Below are positions 1 to 6,064 of a stretch of 6,064 nucleotides of DNA, one piece after another. A program made the position numbers and the translations under genes. The notes beneath the pieces were generated by a model. The model made no database searches. It worked only from the letters and a program-made list of their open reading frames with translations, and was not told where the DNA came from. The DNA is from Bacteriovoracaceae bacterium (GTDB lineage Bacteria; Bdellovibrionota; UBA1018), in assembly GCA_023250795.1 (NCBI GenBank), contig JAHFAB010000114.1:1-6064 (forward strand), given 5' to 3'. Within the stretch, counting starts at the first letter, position 1; each line of letters begins with the position of its first letter.

Positions 1-749
1 TAAGAGTCTAAAACTCGATAACTGAGGAAAAGTCCCAAAAAAATGACTGAAAAATAAAATAAAATATCAGCTGTATTGAATATTCCCTGATTAAAACTCT
101 TGAAATGTTCTAAGAGAGAAAGAAAATTAAGAAATTTTTCTAAAATAGGACCAGCTGATTGGGCTGCCCAGTTGATTAACCAAAAATAAATGGCTGTTGT
201 AAATGCTAGAGCACCCGCTACGATTTGGTTTTCAGTCATGCTCGAATAAAGCAGTCCAATAGAAAGGTAGCAACAACAAAGTAAAAAAGTTCCCACATAA
301 CCGGTGAGTAAAGGGCCCCAATCTGGACTTCCTGTGAAAAAGACTACCAGAGGATATATTGAGGTCATTGCGAGCATGATCAATACAAAAAAGAATGAGG
401 ATAAAAATTTTCCTAAAATAATCTCTGAGAGCTTCAGGGGTGAGGTCATTAAGAGCTCAAGAGTGTGCATTTTTCGTTCTTCAGCAAAAAGACGCATCGT
501 GATGAACGGAGTTAAAAAAAGTAGAATCAGGTTCATATTTCCAAACATCGATCGATTGATCTCGTTAGAAATATTCATCCCTTTCCCATTGTATTGTTCG
601 AATTGAGCACCGTGTTCGTAGAAAAATTTGAGGATACTAAAAAACATAAGTCCCATAATGCACATGAAAGCCGCTATGACAATATAGCCAATGGGCGAAG
701 TGAAATAACTTTTTAAATCTTTCTTAGCGATGATCCAAACTTTACTCAT
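1..749 (-). CDS. ABC-2 type transporter permease, GldF-like (3' end at or just past window edge)
   Basis: Membrane subunit of an ABC exporter, translated by hand from the complementary strand: 249 full codons are present and the last two bases in the window are TA, so the next codon is either Tyr or a stop. The protein starts MSKVWIIAKKDLKSYFTSPI, the cytoplasmic entry of GldF/ABC-2 permeases. Six hydrophobic segments are visible at about residues 20-40, 70-88, 115-137, 148-169, 174-193 and 228-246. Residues 90-114 (EERKMHTLELLMTSPLKLSE and following) match the family's conserved coupling segment before the third helix. The length fits the family's usual 240-250 residues, so little is missing. 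It lies 17 bases after the ATPase stop and is surely its partner. The substrate is unknown. In Bdellovibrio-like and Bacteroidetes genomes a GldG-like gene often follows, but that would be outside the window. Confidence 0.88.
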   Translation of the reverse strand, partial: MSKVWIIAKKDLKSYFTSPIGYIVIAAFMCIMGLMFFSILKFFYEHGAQFEQYNGKGMNISNEINRSMFGNMNLILLFLTPFITMRLFAEERKMHTLELLMTSPLKLSEIILGKFLSSFFFVLIMLAMTSIYPLVVFFTGSPDWGPLLTGYVGTFLLCCCYLSIGLLYSSMTENQIVAGALAFTTAIYFWLINWAAQSAGPILEKFLNFLSLLEHFKSFNQGIFNTADILFYFSVIFLGLFLSYRVLDS

Positions 750-759
750 TTGAGTCATT

Positions 760-764
760 CTCCT
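760..764 (-). promoter_or_regulatory. Ribosome binding site that decides the permease start
   Basis: On the minus strand AGGAG sits between the ATPase stop and the permease. Two in-frame ATGs follow: one at 758 with a spacer of only 1 base, and one at 749 with a spacer of 10 bases. The second gives workable spacing and the family-typical N-terminus MSKVWIIAK, so I chose 749. The first would add only Met-Thr-Gln. Confidence 0.6.
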
Positions 765-766
765 TA

Positions 767-1708
767 TTATTGAGTTGCTACGGGTTGTGTCTCGTCTGTT
801 GTGAGTTGGAGGAAAACATCTTCGAGGCTGATTTTTTCAGCACCAAACTCCAGAACTCCCATTTTGTGATTAACTGCTGTTTCTACAATTTCATCTCTTA
901 AGTCTTTGGTTCCGGAATTGATTTCTAGCATGAGCTTGGGGCCTGCAGCTGTGACACCTTTGACGCCGGTGATTCTCTGCAGGGCAGTTACCCCTTCCTT
1001 CGAGGGGTTTTTGACCAGCATTGAGTAAACTAGGCCTTTGTTTAAGCGCAAAGAGAGATGATCTAAAGAATCTTCAGCAGCGATTTTACCTTTATTAATG
1101 ACAATGATTCTTTGACACGTTGCAGTTACCTCTGGAAGAATATGTGAACTCAAAATCACAGTGTGGTCACCTGCCAAGCTCTTGATGAGCTCGCGGATTT
1201 CAATAATTTGCTTAGGGTCTAATCCGACCGTCGGTTCATCTAAGATCATAATCTCTGGATTATGAACGAGGGCTTGAGCCAGTCCTACGCGTTGGCGATA
1301 GCCCTTGGAGAGATTTCCAATGAGTCGTTTGCTCACGTCACCTAAGCCAGTTTTTTCGATTGCGGTGTTTACAGATTGATTGAGGGTGCCACCAGAAACA
1401 CCATGAAGACGGGCTGCATACTCTACATAGTCTCTGACCTTCATGTCAGGATAAACAGGGGGATTTTCTGGAAGGTAACCCACTCGCCTTTTTACTTCGA
1501 TGGGATTTTCAAAGACATCAAAACCCGCCAGAGTCGCTTTGCCGCTTGAGGCAGGCATAAAGGCAGTGAGAATCCTCATCGTGGTGGATTTCCCCGCTCC
1601 ATTGGGTCCTAAAAACCCCACAATTTCGCCTTTTTTGACCGCAAAACAGAGGTCCTCAATTGCAGCACGAGGACCATACATTTTGGTTAGGTGTGATACT
1701 TCGATCAT
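767..1708 (-). CDS. ABC transporter ATP-binding protein, GldA/CcmA-like ABC-2 exporter family
   Basis: Cytoplasmic ATPase of 313 residues that powers the permease encoded next to it. Visible motifs are Walker A GPNGAGKST (34-42), the signature LSKGYRQ (133-139), Walker B IMILDEPT (153-160) with catalytic Glu158, the D-loop GLDP (162-165) and the switch His189 in ILSSHIL. The Q-loop position reads YLPENPP (78-84), with Glu where many ABC ATPases have Gln; this is common in the GldA-like group. Residues from about 215 to 305 form the extra C-terminal domain of ABC-2 exporter ATPases, ending in the typical SLEDVFLQLT. The start has AGAGGG about 8 bases upstream; a nearer-upstream ATG at the RBS is out of frame. 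A strong promoter lies directly upstream. The substrate cannot be told; assignment to gliding is not justified by sequence alone. Confidence 0.95.
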   Translation of the reverse strand: MIEVSHLTKMYGPRAAIEDLCFAVKKGEIVGFLGPNGAGKSTTMRILTAFMPASSGKATLAGFDVFENPIEVKRRVGYLPENPPVYPDMKVRDYVEYAARLHGVSGGTLNQSVNTAIEKTGLGDVSKRLIGNLSKGYRQRVGLAQALVHNPEIMILDEPTVGLDPKQIIEIRELIKSLAGDHTVILSSHILPEVTATCQRIIVINKGKIAAEDSLDHLSLRLNKGLVYSMLVKNPSKEGVTALQRITGVKGVTAAGPKLMLEINSGTKDLRDEIVETAVNHKMGVLEFGAEKISLEDVFLQLTTDETQPVATQ

Positions 1709-1738
1709 TTGTCATGCCCTCTTCATTTTTTAAAAAGG

Positions 1739-1768
1739 ATTATAATGACGAATTTTCGGAGTTGTCAA
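1739..1768 (-). promoter_or_regulatory. Consensus sigma70-type promoter for the ABC operon
   Basis: On the minus strand the -35 hexamer TTGACA (1768-1763) and the -10 hexamer TATAAT (1744-1739) both match consensus exactly and are 18 bases apart. Transcription would start near 1731-1733, giving a leader of about 24 bases before the ATPase ATG at 1708. The -35 box lies 9 bases past the protease stop codon, so the ABC genes need not depend on read-through from the protease. I saw no terminator hairpin between the protease and this promoter. Confidence 0.82.
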
Positions 1769-1777
1769 TAGGGTATC

Positions 1778-3307
1778 TTATGGAAATTTCCAGAACGCTT
1801 GACCCAAATCCATCTTTCTAAACTCAACCATTGGGGAGATGATTTGATCCCTTTGTGACTTTGGAAATGCATACCACCACCGATTGAGAGGCGATGCAAC
1901 AATGAGGTCATCTGGTGCAAAGCGATGAGTACCGGTATTTTTGATTGCCGGTATTTCCAGTGGATCTACAGACGTCAAAACGACAGGGTAATTTCGGGTA
2001 GATTGGAGCATCACTTTTGCATCAGTGGGAACAAACCCTTTTACCCAATCTGATAAAATAGAGACTGAGCTGGGTATGAGATCTGGTGGGGTTTTAGTAT
2101 TCCCCAATGTGGCGATGTGTTTTCTGAGGCGGTCATTGTCAAATGTGGGTACTTCTGTTTTCAAAACCCCGAGAGCTCCGACAAGAAGGGCAGCCGCCGA
2201 AGAGGTCCCCTGAATTTCATTTCCATTTGTAAAAATCACGCGTGAGTCAGCAATCCAAACATCTGGTTTTACTCTTCCATCAAAAGTGGGTCCAACAGCC
2301 GTTGGATTATCCGAAGCACCCACTGCAAATGCGTTTGGATTATCTGCGGGTGGCATGATTTCACTCCCCGTAGTCCTGTCTATAAAATCGATTTCTTTGT
2401 CTGACTTTAGCAGGACCCTGAAACGATCCTGGTTTTCAAAGTTTTTTGATTTAACCTTAATTTTAATTTGATAATTCCCCCGGTTGAATCCTTTTAGGCT
2501 GACGACTTCCCTGGCATGGCTAGAAAGCTGAGAAGGTTCTCCGGCTTTCGGGGCCTCCCCTTTTTGAATGAGTTCAGACGATCCCACGAGTGTTCCTTTT
2601 TCGTCATAAACAAAAAGATCCAGGTCTTTTTGGGTGTTGTAGAGTTCTGTTTCTTTGAAATCTGTCCAGCTCAATGTCACTGTTATATTATTTTCATCAT
2701 ATTTATTTTCAAATTTTAGATAATCATTCCCATTAAACTTCAGATCAGTTCCACTCGGGTCTTCTTGTTTCTGAACCCAGCCGTTGTAAACTATCCCACC
2801 ATTGTTTCCTGCTGCATTGATCCAAATGACACCAGTCTGAATCGCTTTGGTGACCAATGCATTGATAAATCCCGTCCCATCAAAATTTCCTCCAAAAGAC
2901 CAGGTTTGGCTGTAGAGGACAATATCAATTTTTTGTTGAATCACAAAATCCACAGCTGCTTTTAGATTTGAAAATCCATTGGTATTGATCAAATAAAACT
3001 TTGGTCCATCCTCTAATTTTCCGGTGACACTCCAAATGATTTGAGCCATGGAGAGTCCATGTGAGGTTTCAGCCTGAGGAATTTGTGTCAGTTCTATCAG
3101 TTCAGTGCTGGGTGGGAGTAAACCACTTTCTTTTTTATACCCGGCAAATCCATTGTCTAAAACAGCGATTTTAACATCTTTTATTTTTACTGACGGTGAG
3201 TGATTTTGAAGACCTAGATTCAGCCTCAGTTTCTCAGGTTGAAATACTTCGTTTGTAGCAAAAGAAAGAGAAGGCACTAAGAGTAAGAACAGGATTATTT
3301 TTTTCAT
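1778..3307 (-). CDS. Secreted subtilisin-like (S8 family) serine protease with inserted beta domain
   Basis: Exported endopeptidase of 509 residues. Residues 1-17 (MKKIILFLLLVPSLSFA) are a signal peptide with a likely signal peptidase I cut after SFA. The catalytic parts are all present: Asp51 in IAVLDNG, His83 in SHGLSMAQII, oxyanion Asn168 in INAAGNNG, and Ser369 in QGTSSAAALLVGA. About 200 residues separate Asn168 and Ser369, far more than in subtilisin; within them residues 175-305 look like a beta-sandwich of the pre-peptidase C-terminal (PPC) type, with ITVTLSWTD, DLDLFVYDEKGTLV and GNYQIKIKVKS. Only about 25 residues lie between the signal peptide and the catalytic core, so there is no room for a classical I9 prodomain. 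The last 90 residues match no domain I recognise. The RBS is weak (GGGGA, 4 bases from ATG), and a 12-bp hairpin lies just upstream. Substrate unknown. Confidence 0.88.
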   Translation of the reverse strand: MKKIILFLLLVPSLSFATNEVFQPEKLRLNLGLQNHSPSVKIKDVKIAVLDNGFAGYKKESGLLPPSTELIELTQIPQAETSHGLSMAQIIWSVTGKLEDGPKFYLINTNGFSNLKAAVDFVIQQKIDIVLYSQTWSFGGNFDGTGFINALVTKAIQTGVIWINAAGNNGGIVYNGWVQKQEDPSGTDLKFNGNDYLKFENKYDENNITVTLSWTDFKETELYNTQKDLDLFVYDEKGTLVGSSELIQKGEAPKAGEPSQLSSHAREVVSLKGFNRGNYQIKIKVKSKNFENQDRFRVLLKSDKEIDFIDRTTGSEIMPPADNPNAFAVGASDNPTAVGPTFDGRVKPDVWIADSRVIFTNGNEIQGTSSAAALLVGALGVLKTEVPTFDNDRLRKHIATLGNTKTPPDLIPSSVSILSDWVKGFVPTDAKVMLQSTRNYPVVLTSVDPLEIPAIKNTGTHRFAPDDLIVASPLNRWWYAFPKSQRDQIISPMVEFRKMDLGQAFWKFP

Positions 3308-3327
3308 AGATTCCCCATTTTTATTAT

Positions 3328-3365
3328 GTGCACTTTTGGCGCCTAAAATAGCACCAAAAGTGCAC
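3328..3365. repeat. Perfect 12-bp inverted repeat between the Tyr-rich gene and the protease gene
   Basis: The arms GTGCACTTTTGG (3328-3339) and CCAAAAGTGCAC (3354-3365) are exact reverse complements with 14 bases between them. Inside, GC 3341-3342 can pair with GC 3351-3352 after one mismatch, shrinking the loop to 8 bases. The repeat begins 23 bases after the stop of the upstream gene and ends 20 bases before the protease ATG. Neither strand has a T-run after the stem: on the minus strand it is followed by ATAATAAAAATG. It therefore does not look like a standard intrinsic terminator. A protein-binding operator, a transcript-stabilising hairpin, or a structure affecting protease translation are all possible. 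Confidence 0.8.
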
Positions 3366-3388
3366 GAATTACGAACATTGATTACTGG

Positions 3389-3868
3389 TTACCAACGGTG
3401 ACGTGGGTAATAGTGATAAGGCTCGTAATAAGAGTGACAGTGATAGGTGTAACTATATCCACCACTTTGCCAAGAGTAAGTAGGATAGTAGTAATGAGAT
3501 ACGCCTTGACAGCCATAGCTATAATAGTAAGGCGAATAATCCCATGAGTGTGAGTATGAGTTCGAATAGTAGCATGAGCTATTCCAACTATGCCACTGCT
3601 CATCAGAGCTTGTGAGATCGAGTTCGCTTCCAGGCGTTACATTAGAAATTGCATTTTCAGGTTTTACAAATTCTTTTACAGCACTTTCTGCTGTAACATT
3701 ATTTGTGATTTCACCTAGAGCAGCCTTAAAAACTTCCTTAACCCCCTTTTCATTTTCTCTAACAATGACTCCTTCTGGCGTTTGAAAAGTAGGATCCAGT
3801 TCGTTTGCAAATGCATTCATTGCCCCAATCGATAAAGCGATGAGACAAATCAGTTTTACTATTTTCAT
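3389..3868 (-). CDS. Small exported Tyr/Ser/His-rich protein of unknown function
   Basis: I do not recognise this 159-residue protein. Residues 1-21 (MKIVKLICLIALSIGAMNAFA) are a clear signal peptide with a likely cut after AFA. Residues 22-89 are a polar, acidic, ordinary-composition segment with no motif I know. Residues 90-159 are strongly biased: by my count 20 Tyr, 7 His, 5 Trp and 3 Cys (99, 120, 144) in 70 residues, with runs such as YSPYYYSYG and HYYYP, ending YHYYPRHRW. There is no long tandem repeat. The start is supported by AGGAG 6 bases upstream. It precedes the exported protease on the same strand, 81 bases away. Such tails could serve surface adhesion, metal binding or dityrosine/disulfide cross-linking, but none of this is shown. 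Coding status is well supported by the RBS and signal peptide. Confidence 0.8.
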   Translation of the reverse strand: MKIVKLICLIALSIGAMNAFANELDPTFQTPEGVIVRENEKGVKEVFKAALGEITNNVTAESAVKEFVKPENAISNVTPGSELDLTSSDEQWHSWNSSCYYSNSYSHSWDYSPYYYSYGCQGVSHYYYPTYSWQSGGYSYTYHCHSYYEPYHYYPRHRW

Positions 3869-3920
3869 TTCATTCTCCTAATTGCCGTGATTAATTCGAA
3901 AACGCTTTGCGGCAAACCAA

Positions 3921-3958
3921 AACATCCTCGTTCACACAGATTGAGTGAAGATGATGTT
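3921..3958 (-). terminator. Imperfect hairpin, possible weak terminator after clpX or leader structure
   Basis: AACATC (3921-3926) pairs with GATGTT (3953-3958) and TTCAC (3931-3935) with GTGAA (3945-3949). The stretch between can add two pairs with one mismatch and one bulge; the loop is 9 bases. On the minus strand the stem runs into TTTTGG, a poor U-tract. It is over 100 bases past the clpX stop and about 50 bases before the start of the Tyr-rich gene, so it could equally be in that gene's leader. Confidence 0.3.
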
Positions 3959-3989
3959 CTAGCAATTTCCGTACCAAAATATTAACTAT

Positions 3990-4001
3990 GGTTTATAAAC
4001 C
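3990..4001. repeat. Perfect 12-base palindrome GGTTTATAAACC
   Basis: The sequence equals its own reverse complement and lies in the middle of the gap between clpX and the Tyr-rich gene. A site of this size and symmetry may bind a dimeric regulator, but a 12-base AT-rich palindrome can also arise by chance, and no second copy was noticed in the window. Confidence 0.35.
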
Positions 4002-4070
4002 TCTGGTAGCAAAAAGGGCCTGAATTGGGGACAAAATGCATCCGGAAAACTAATGCAATGTATTATGATT

Positions 4071-5342
4071 TTAAGCGCTTTCTGCTATACCTGTGATGGG
4101 CGTGCCCGTCTCTTCTGACAAGACAAGAATGGGGCGCTCGCCCTTGAGGATGACGTTCGGCGTGATGATGCACTTCTTCACATTGGTTTTTGCAGGTAAG
4201 TCGTACATGACATCGAGCATGGCTTGTTCGAGAATGGCTCGCAACCCACGTGCACCCGTATTTCGTTTGAGAGCTTCTTTCGCTACTGCTTCAATGGCAG
4301 ATTCTTCGAATTCGAGTTGAATTCCATCGTACTCGAAAAGTTTTGTATATTGCTTGGTCAAAGCATTTTTAGGTTTCTTGAGAATCTCGATCAGAGCTGA
4401 TTCGCTGAGTTCTTCTAAAGTTGCAGCAACGGGGAGCCTCCCAATAAATTCAGGAATGAGGCCGAACTTGATCAAGTCCTCTGGCTCTACCTGTGAAAGG
4501 AGTTGGGAGACATTCTCAGAAGCTTTGGCGCTCACATTGGCATGAAGCCCTAAACTTCTTTTGCCCTTTCTCATGGCCACTATTTTGTCTAATCCCACAA
4601 ATGCACCACCACAGATAAACAAAATATTGGAGGTATCTACCTGTAGAAATTCTTGCTGTGGATGTTTTCTTCCCCCTTTGGGTGGAATATTGGCCATCGT
4701 GCCTTCTATAATTTTTAACAGTGCTTGTTGCACTCCCTCTCCACTGACGTCTCTGGTAATCGAAGGGTTTTCGCTTTTACGAGAAATCTTATCCACTTCG
4801 TCAATGTAAACAATCCCTCTCTGGGCTCTTTCGACATTGTTTTCGCAATTTTGAAGTAGGCTTAAAATAATATTTTCTACATCTTCCCCGACATATCCTG
4901 CCTCTGTGAGAGTGGTAGCATCTGCCATGGCAAGAGTTTGGGCAAGCAAAGTTTTGCCAGTGCCGGTGGGACCAATGAGGAGGATATTGCTTTTTGAGAG
5001 TTCAATCCCATCTCTTTCTTTCGATTTTTTATCACCTTGATGAAAAATTCTTTTATAATGATTGTAGACTGCGACAGAAAGAACACGTTTTGCCTTTTCT
5101 TGCCCAATGACATACTCATCTAGAATCGCTTTGATCTCCCCTGGCTTAGGGATTCTGTCGGTGGGGCGAGAAGGACCGATTTTTTGTCCTTCTTCTGAAA
5201 TAATATCATTGCAGAGTTGGATGCATTCGTCGCAGATATAAACGGTAGGTCCTGCTATGAGCTTTTTTACTTCTCTCTGATTTTTCCCACAGAAGGAACA
5301 GCAGAGATTGCCAAAACCATCACCATATCGTTTTTGATCCAT
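4071..5342 (-). CDS. clpX: ATP-dependent Clp protease ATP-binding subunit ClpX
   Basis: Hexameric AAA+ unfoldase of 423 residues that recognises tagged proteins and feeds them into ClpP in the cytoplasm. The N-terminal zinc domain has Cys15, Cys18, Cys37 and Cys40 in the order CSFC and CDEC. Further motifs are Walker A GPTGTGKT (124-131), the pore loop GYVG (149-152), Walker B VYIDEVD (178-184), the RKH loop (225-227), the arginine finger Arg302 in PEFIGRLP, and sensor 2 GARGLR (363-368). The ClpP-docking loop reads SLGLHA (263-268), LGL in place of the usual IGF, still within the [LIV]-G-[FL] pattern. Length is normal for the family. AAGGA lies 7 bases before the ATG. It follows clpP by 26 bases and is almost certainly cotranscribed with it. 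No lon gene follows, unlike in several other proteobacteria. Confidence 0.99.
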   Translation of the reverse strand: MDQKRYGDGFGNLCCSFCGKNQREVKKLIAGPTVYICDECIQLCNDIISEEGQKIGPSRPTDRIPKPGEIKAILDEYVIGQEKAKRVLSVAVYNHYKRIFHQGDKKSKERDGIELSKSNILLIGPTGTGKTLLAQTLAMADATTLTEAGYVGEDVENIILSLLQNCENNVERAQRGIVYIDEVDKISRKSENPSITRDVSGEGVQQALLKIIEGTMANIPPKGGRKHPQQEFLQVDTSNILFICGGAFVGLDKIVAMRKGKRSLGLHANVSAKASENVSQLLSQVEPEDLIKFGLIPEFIGRLPVAATLEELSESALIEILKKPKNALTKQYTKLFEYDGIQLEFEESAIEAVAKEALKRNTGARGLRAILEQAMLDVMYDLPAKTNVKKCIITPNVILKGERPILVLSEETGTPITGIAESA

Positions 5343-5368
5343 GAGGTATTCCTTCTTAGGAAAGCTTA

Positions 5369-6025
5369 TTAAAGTGTTCCATGTTTTTCAACTACCTTAT
5401 CAATGAGGCCATATTCCACAGCTTCTTGGGCAGAAAGGTAATTATCTCGGTCGGTGTCTTTCAAAACCTGTTCCATGCTTTTCCCAGTGTGTTTGGAGAG
5501 AATTGCGTTAAGTCTATCTTTTAAATAGAGAATTTCTTTTGCCTGGATCTCAATATCTGAAGCTTGTCCTCGGGCTCCCCCAATCGGTTGATGGATCATA
5601 ATCCGGCTATGGGGTAGACTGTATCGTTTTCCTTTTGCCCCAGCTGTCAACAAAAGTGCTCCCATACTGGCTGAAAGCCCGATGCAGTACGTGCTGACTT
5701 CAGGCTTTATGTATTGGATGACATCATAGATCCCCAGCCCCGCTGTCACCGATCCCCCTGGCGAATTGATATAAAGGTGAACATCTTTTTCAGGGTCTGA
5801 GGACTCTAAGAAAAAGAGCTGCGCTATGATGAGGTTCGCGACCATGTCGTTGACTTCAGTGCCTAGAAAAATAATGCGATCTAAAAGAAGCCGCGAATAA
5901 ATATCATACTGTCGTTCTCCACGTGGAGTTTGCTCCACAACAATAGGGTTTGGAATGTATGAATTTCCTTGGAAGCCTACGAGTTCCGGTTGAATCAGTT
6001 CGGAAGGAATTTTTGAAGTGATCAT
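5369..6025 (-). CDS. clpP: ATP-dependent Clp protease proteolytic subunit ClpP
   Basis: Serine peptidase of 218 residues that forms the double-heptamer chamber of ClpXP. The catalytic triad is Ser120 in SASMGALLL, His145 in RIMIHQP and Asp194 in TDRDNYLSA. The oxyanion segment is NSPGGSV (87-93). The conserved mature start [20 protein letters not shown] begins at about residue 27, so there is an N-terminal extension of some 27 residues, longer than the 14-residue E. coli propeptide; it is probably removed by self-cleavage. The ATG at 6025 is the only usual start available: an in-frame TAA lies at 6047-6049, and no ATG, GTG or TTG comes between residue 1 and the conserved core. clpX follows directly. 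The upstream neighbour, often tig, is outside the window. Confidence 0.98.
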   Translation of the reverse strand: MITSKIPSELIQPELVGFQGNSYIPNPIVVEQTPRGERQYDIYSRLLLDRIIFLGTEVNDMVANLIIAQLFFLESSDPEKDVHLYINSPGGSVTAGLGIYDVIQYIKPEVSTYCIGLSASMGALLLTAGAKGKRYSLPHSRIMIHQPIGGARGQASDIEIQAKEILYLKDRLNAILSKHTGKSMEQVLKDTDRDNYLSAQEAVEYGLIDKVVEKHGTL

Positions 6026-6037
6026 GATAGTGGGGTG

Positions 6038-6042
6038 CTCCT
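6038..6042 (-). promoter_or_regulatory. Ribosome binding site of clpP with long spacer
   Basis: AGGAG on the minus strand (within AAGAAGAGGAGC) is the only good Shine-Dalgarno match before the clpP ATG. The spacer is 12 bases, longer than the usual 5-9. Since no other start codon is in reach, this supports the extended N-terminus but suggests less than optimal initiation. Confidence 0.55.
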
Positions 6043-6064
6043 CTTCTTAATGATACACAAAGAA

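Larger units (their letters stand above)
3869..4070. other. Intergenic region between clpX and the Tyr-rich gene
   Basis: This 202-base AT-rich gap must hold the end of the clpP-clpX transcript and probably a promoter for the Tyr-rich gene. It contains an imperfect hairpin (3921-3958), a 12-base palindrome (3990-4001) and a 6-bp inverted repeat TTGCCG/CGGCAA (3882-3887 and 3910-3915) with a 22-base loop. I found no convincing -35/-10 pair and no hairpin with a proper T-run. No open frame here looks coding. Confidence 0.6.

Noticed and set aside
78..90. Glu at the Q-loop of the ABC ATPase (residues 78-84) as a lost function
   Set aside because: The LPEN form is common in GldA-like ABC-2 ATPases, and all other motifs are intact.
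304..606. 100-codon open frame on the plus strand
   Set aside because: It is antisense to the permease, whose six-helix protein and coupling motif are clear; its own product has no recognisable features.
3382..3603. 73-codon minus-strand frame with a THTHTHG run
   Set aside because: It is a shifted frame inside the Tyr/His-rich gene; the Thr/His pattern comes from reading its biased codons out of frame, and it has no signal peptide or RBS of its own.
3875..3915. Possible promoter TTGCCG, 16 bases, TAATCA before the Tyr-rich gene
   Set aside because: The -10 match is poor, and the hexamers overlap the 6-bp inverted repeat; too weak to annotate.
4036..4057. TGCAT/ATGCA inverted repeat just after clpX as a terminator
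   Set aside because: The stem is only 5 bp with an 11-base loop and a short TTTT tail, too weak to call.
4877..5119. 80-codon minus-strand frame inside clpX
   Set aside because: It overlaps the AAA+ core of clpX in another frame and shows no protein features.
6050..6055. TATCAT on the minus strand as a -10 box for clpP
   Set aside because: A start about 7 bases downstream would fall almost on the Shine-Dalgarno sequence, and the -35 region lies outside the window.

Overview
All recognisable genes in this window lie on the minus strand, so read from the right edge to the left the order is clpP, clpX, a small secreted Tyr/His-rich protein, a secreted subtilisin-like protease, an ABC-2 exporter ATPase, and its membrane permease, which runs off the left edge. 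The DNA is moderately AT-rich by eye. The clpP-clpX pair, the Gld-type ABC pair and the secreted Tyr-rich and S8 proteins suggest a Gram-negative chromosome of the Bdellovibrionota or former Deltaproteobacteria kind. That assignment is an inference from protein style, not a database result.

Right part (4071-6025): clpP and clpX are 26 bases apart and form the usual operon for the ClpXP ATP-dependent protease. All catalytic and nucleotide-binding motifs are intact. ClpP carries an N-terminal extension of about 27 residues that is probably a propeptide. The ClpX loop that docks on ClpP reads LGL instead of the common IGF.

Middle (1778-4070): a 202-base gap with two inverted repeats precedes a 159-residue exported protein whose last 70 residues are dominated by Tyr, Ser, His and Trp. 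After it comes an 81-base gap with a perfect 12-bp inverted repeat, and then a 509-residue exported S8-type serine protease with a beta-rich domain inserted inside its catalytic domain. The two exported proteins are in tandem and may share transcription. No functional link between them is shown by the sequence.

Left part (1-1768): a sigma70-type promoter with both hexamers matching consensus (TTGACA, 18 bp, TATAAT) starts a two-gene ABC-2 exporter operon, ATPase then six-helix permease, of the type named GldA/GldF in gliding bacteria. The permease is complete or nearly complete at the window edge.

I found no tRNA, rRNA, CRISPR array, insertion sequence or clear phage gene. The least ordinary items are the Tyr/His-rich exported protein, the 12-bp inverted repeat just upstream of the protease, and the interrupted catalytic domain of the protease. 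I do not see convincing evidence of a wholly new multi-gene system.
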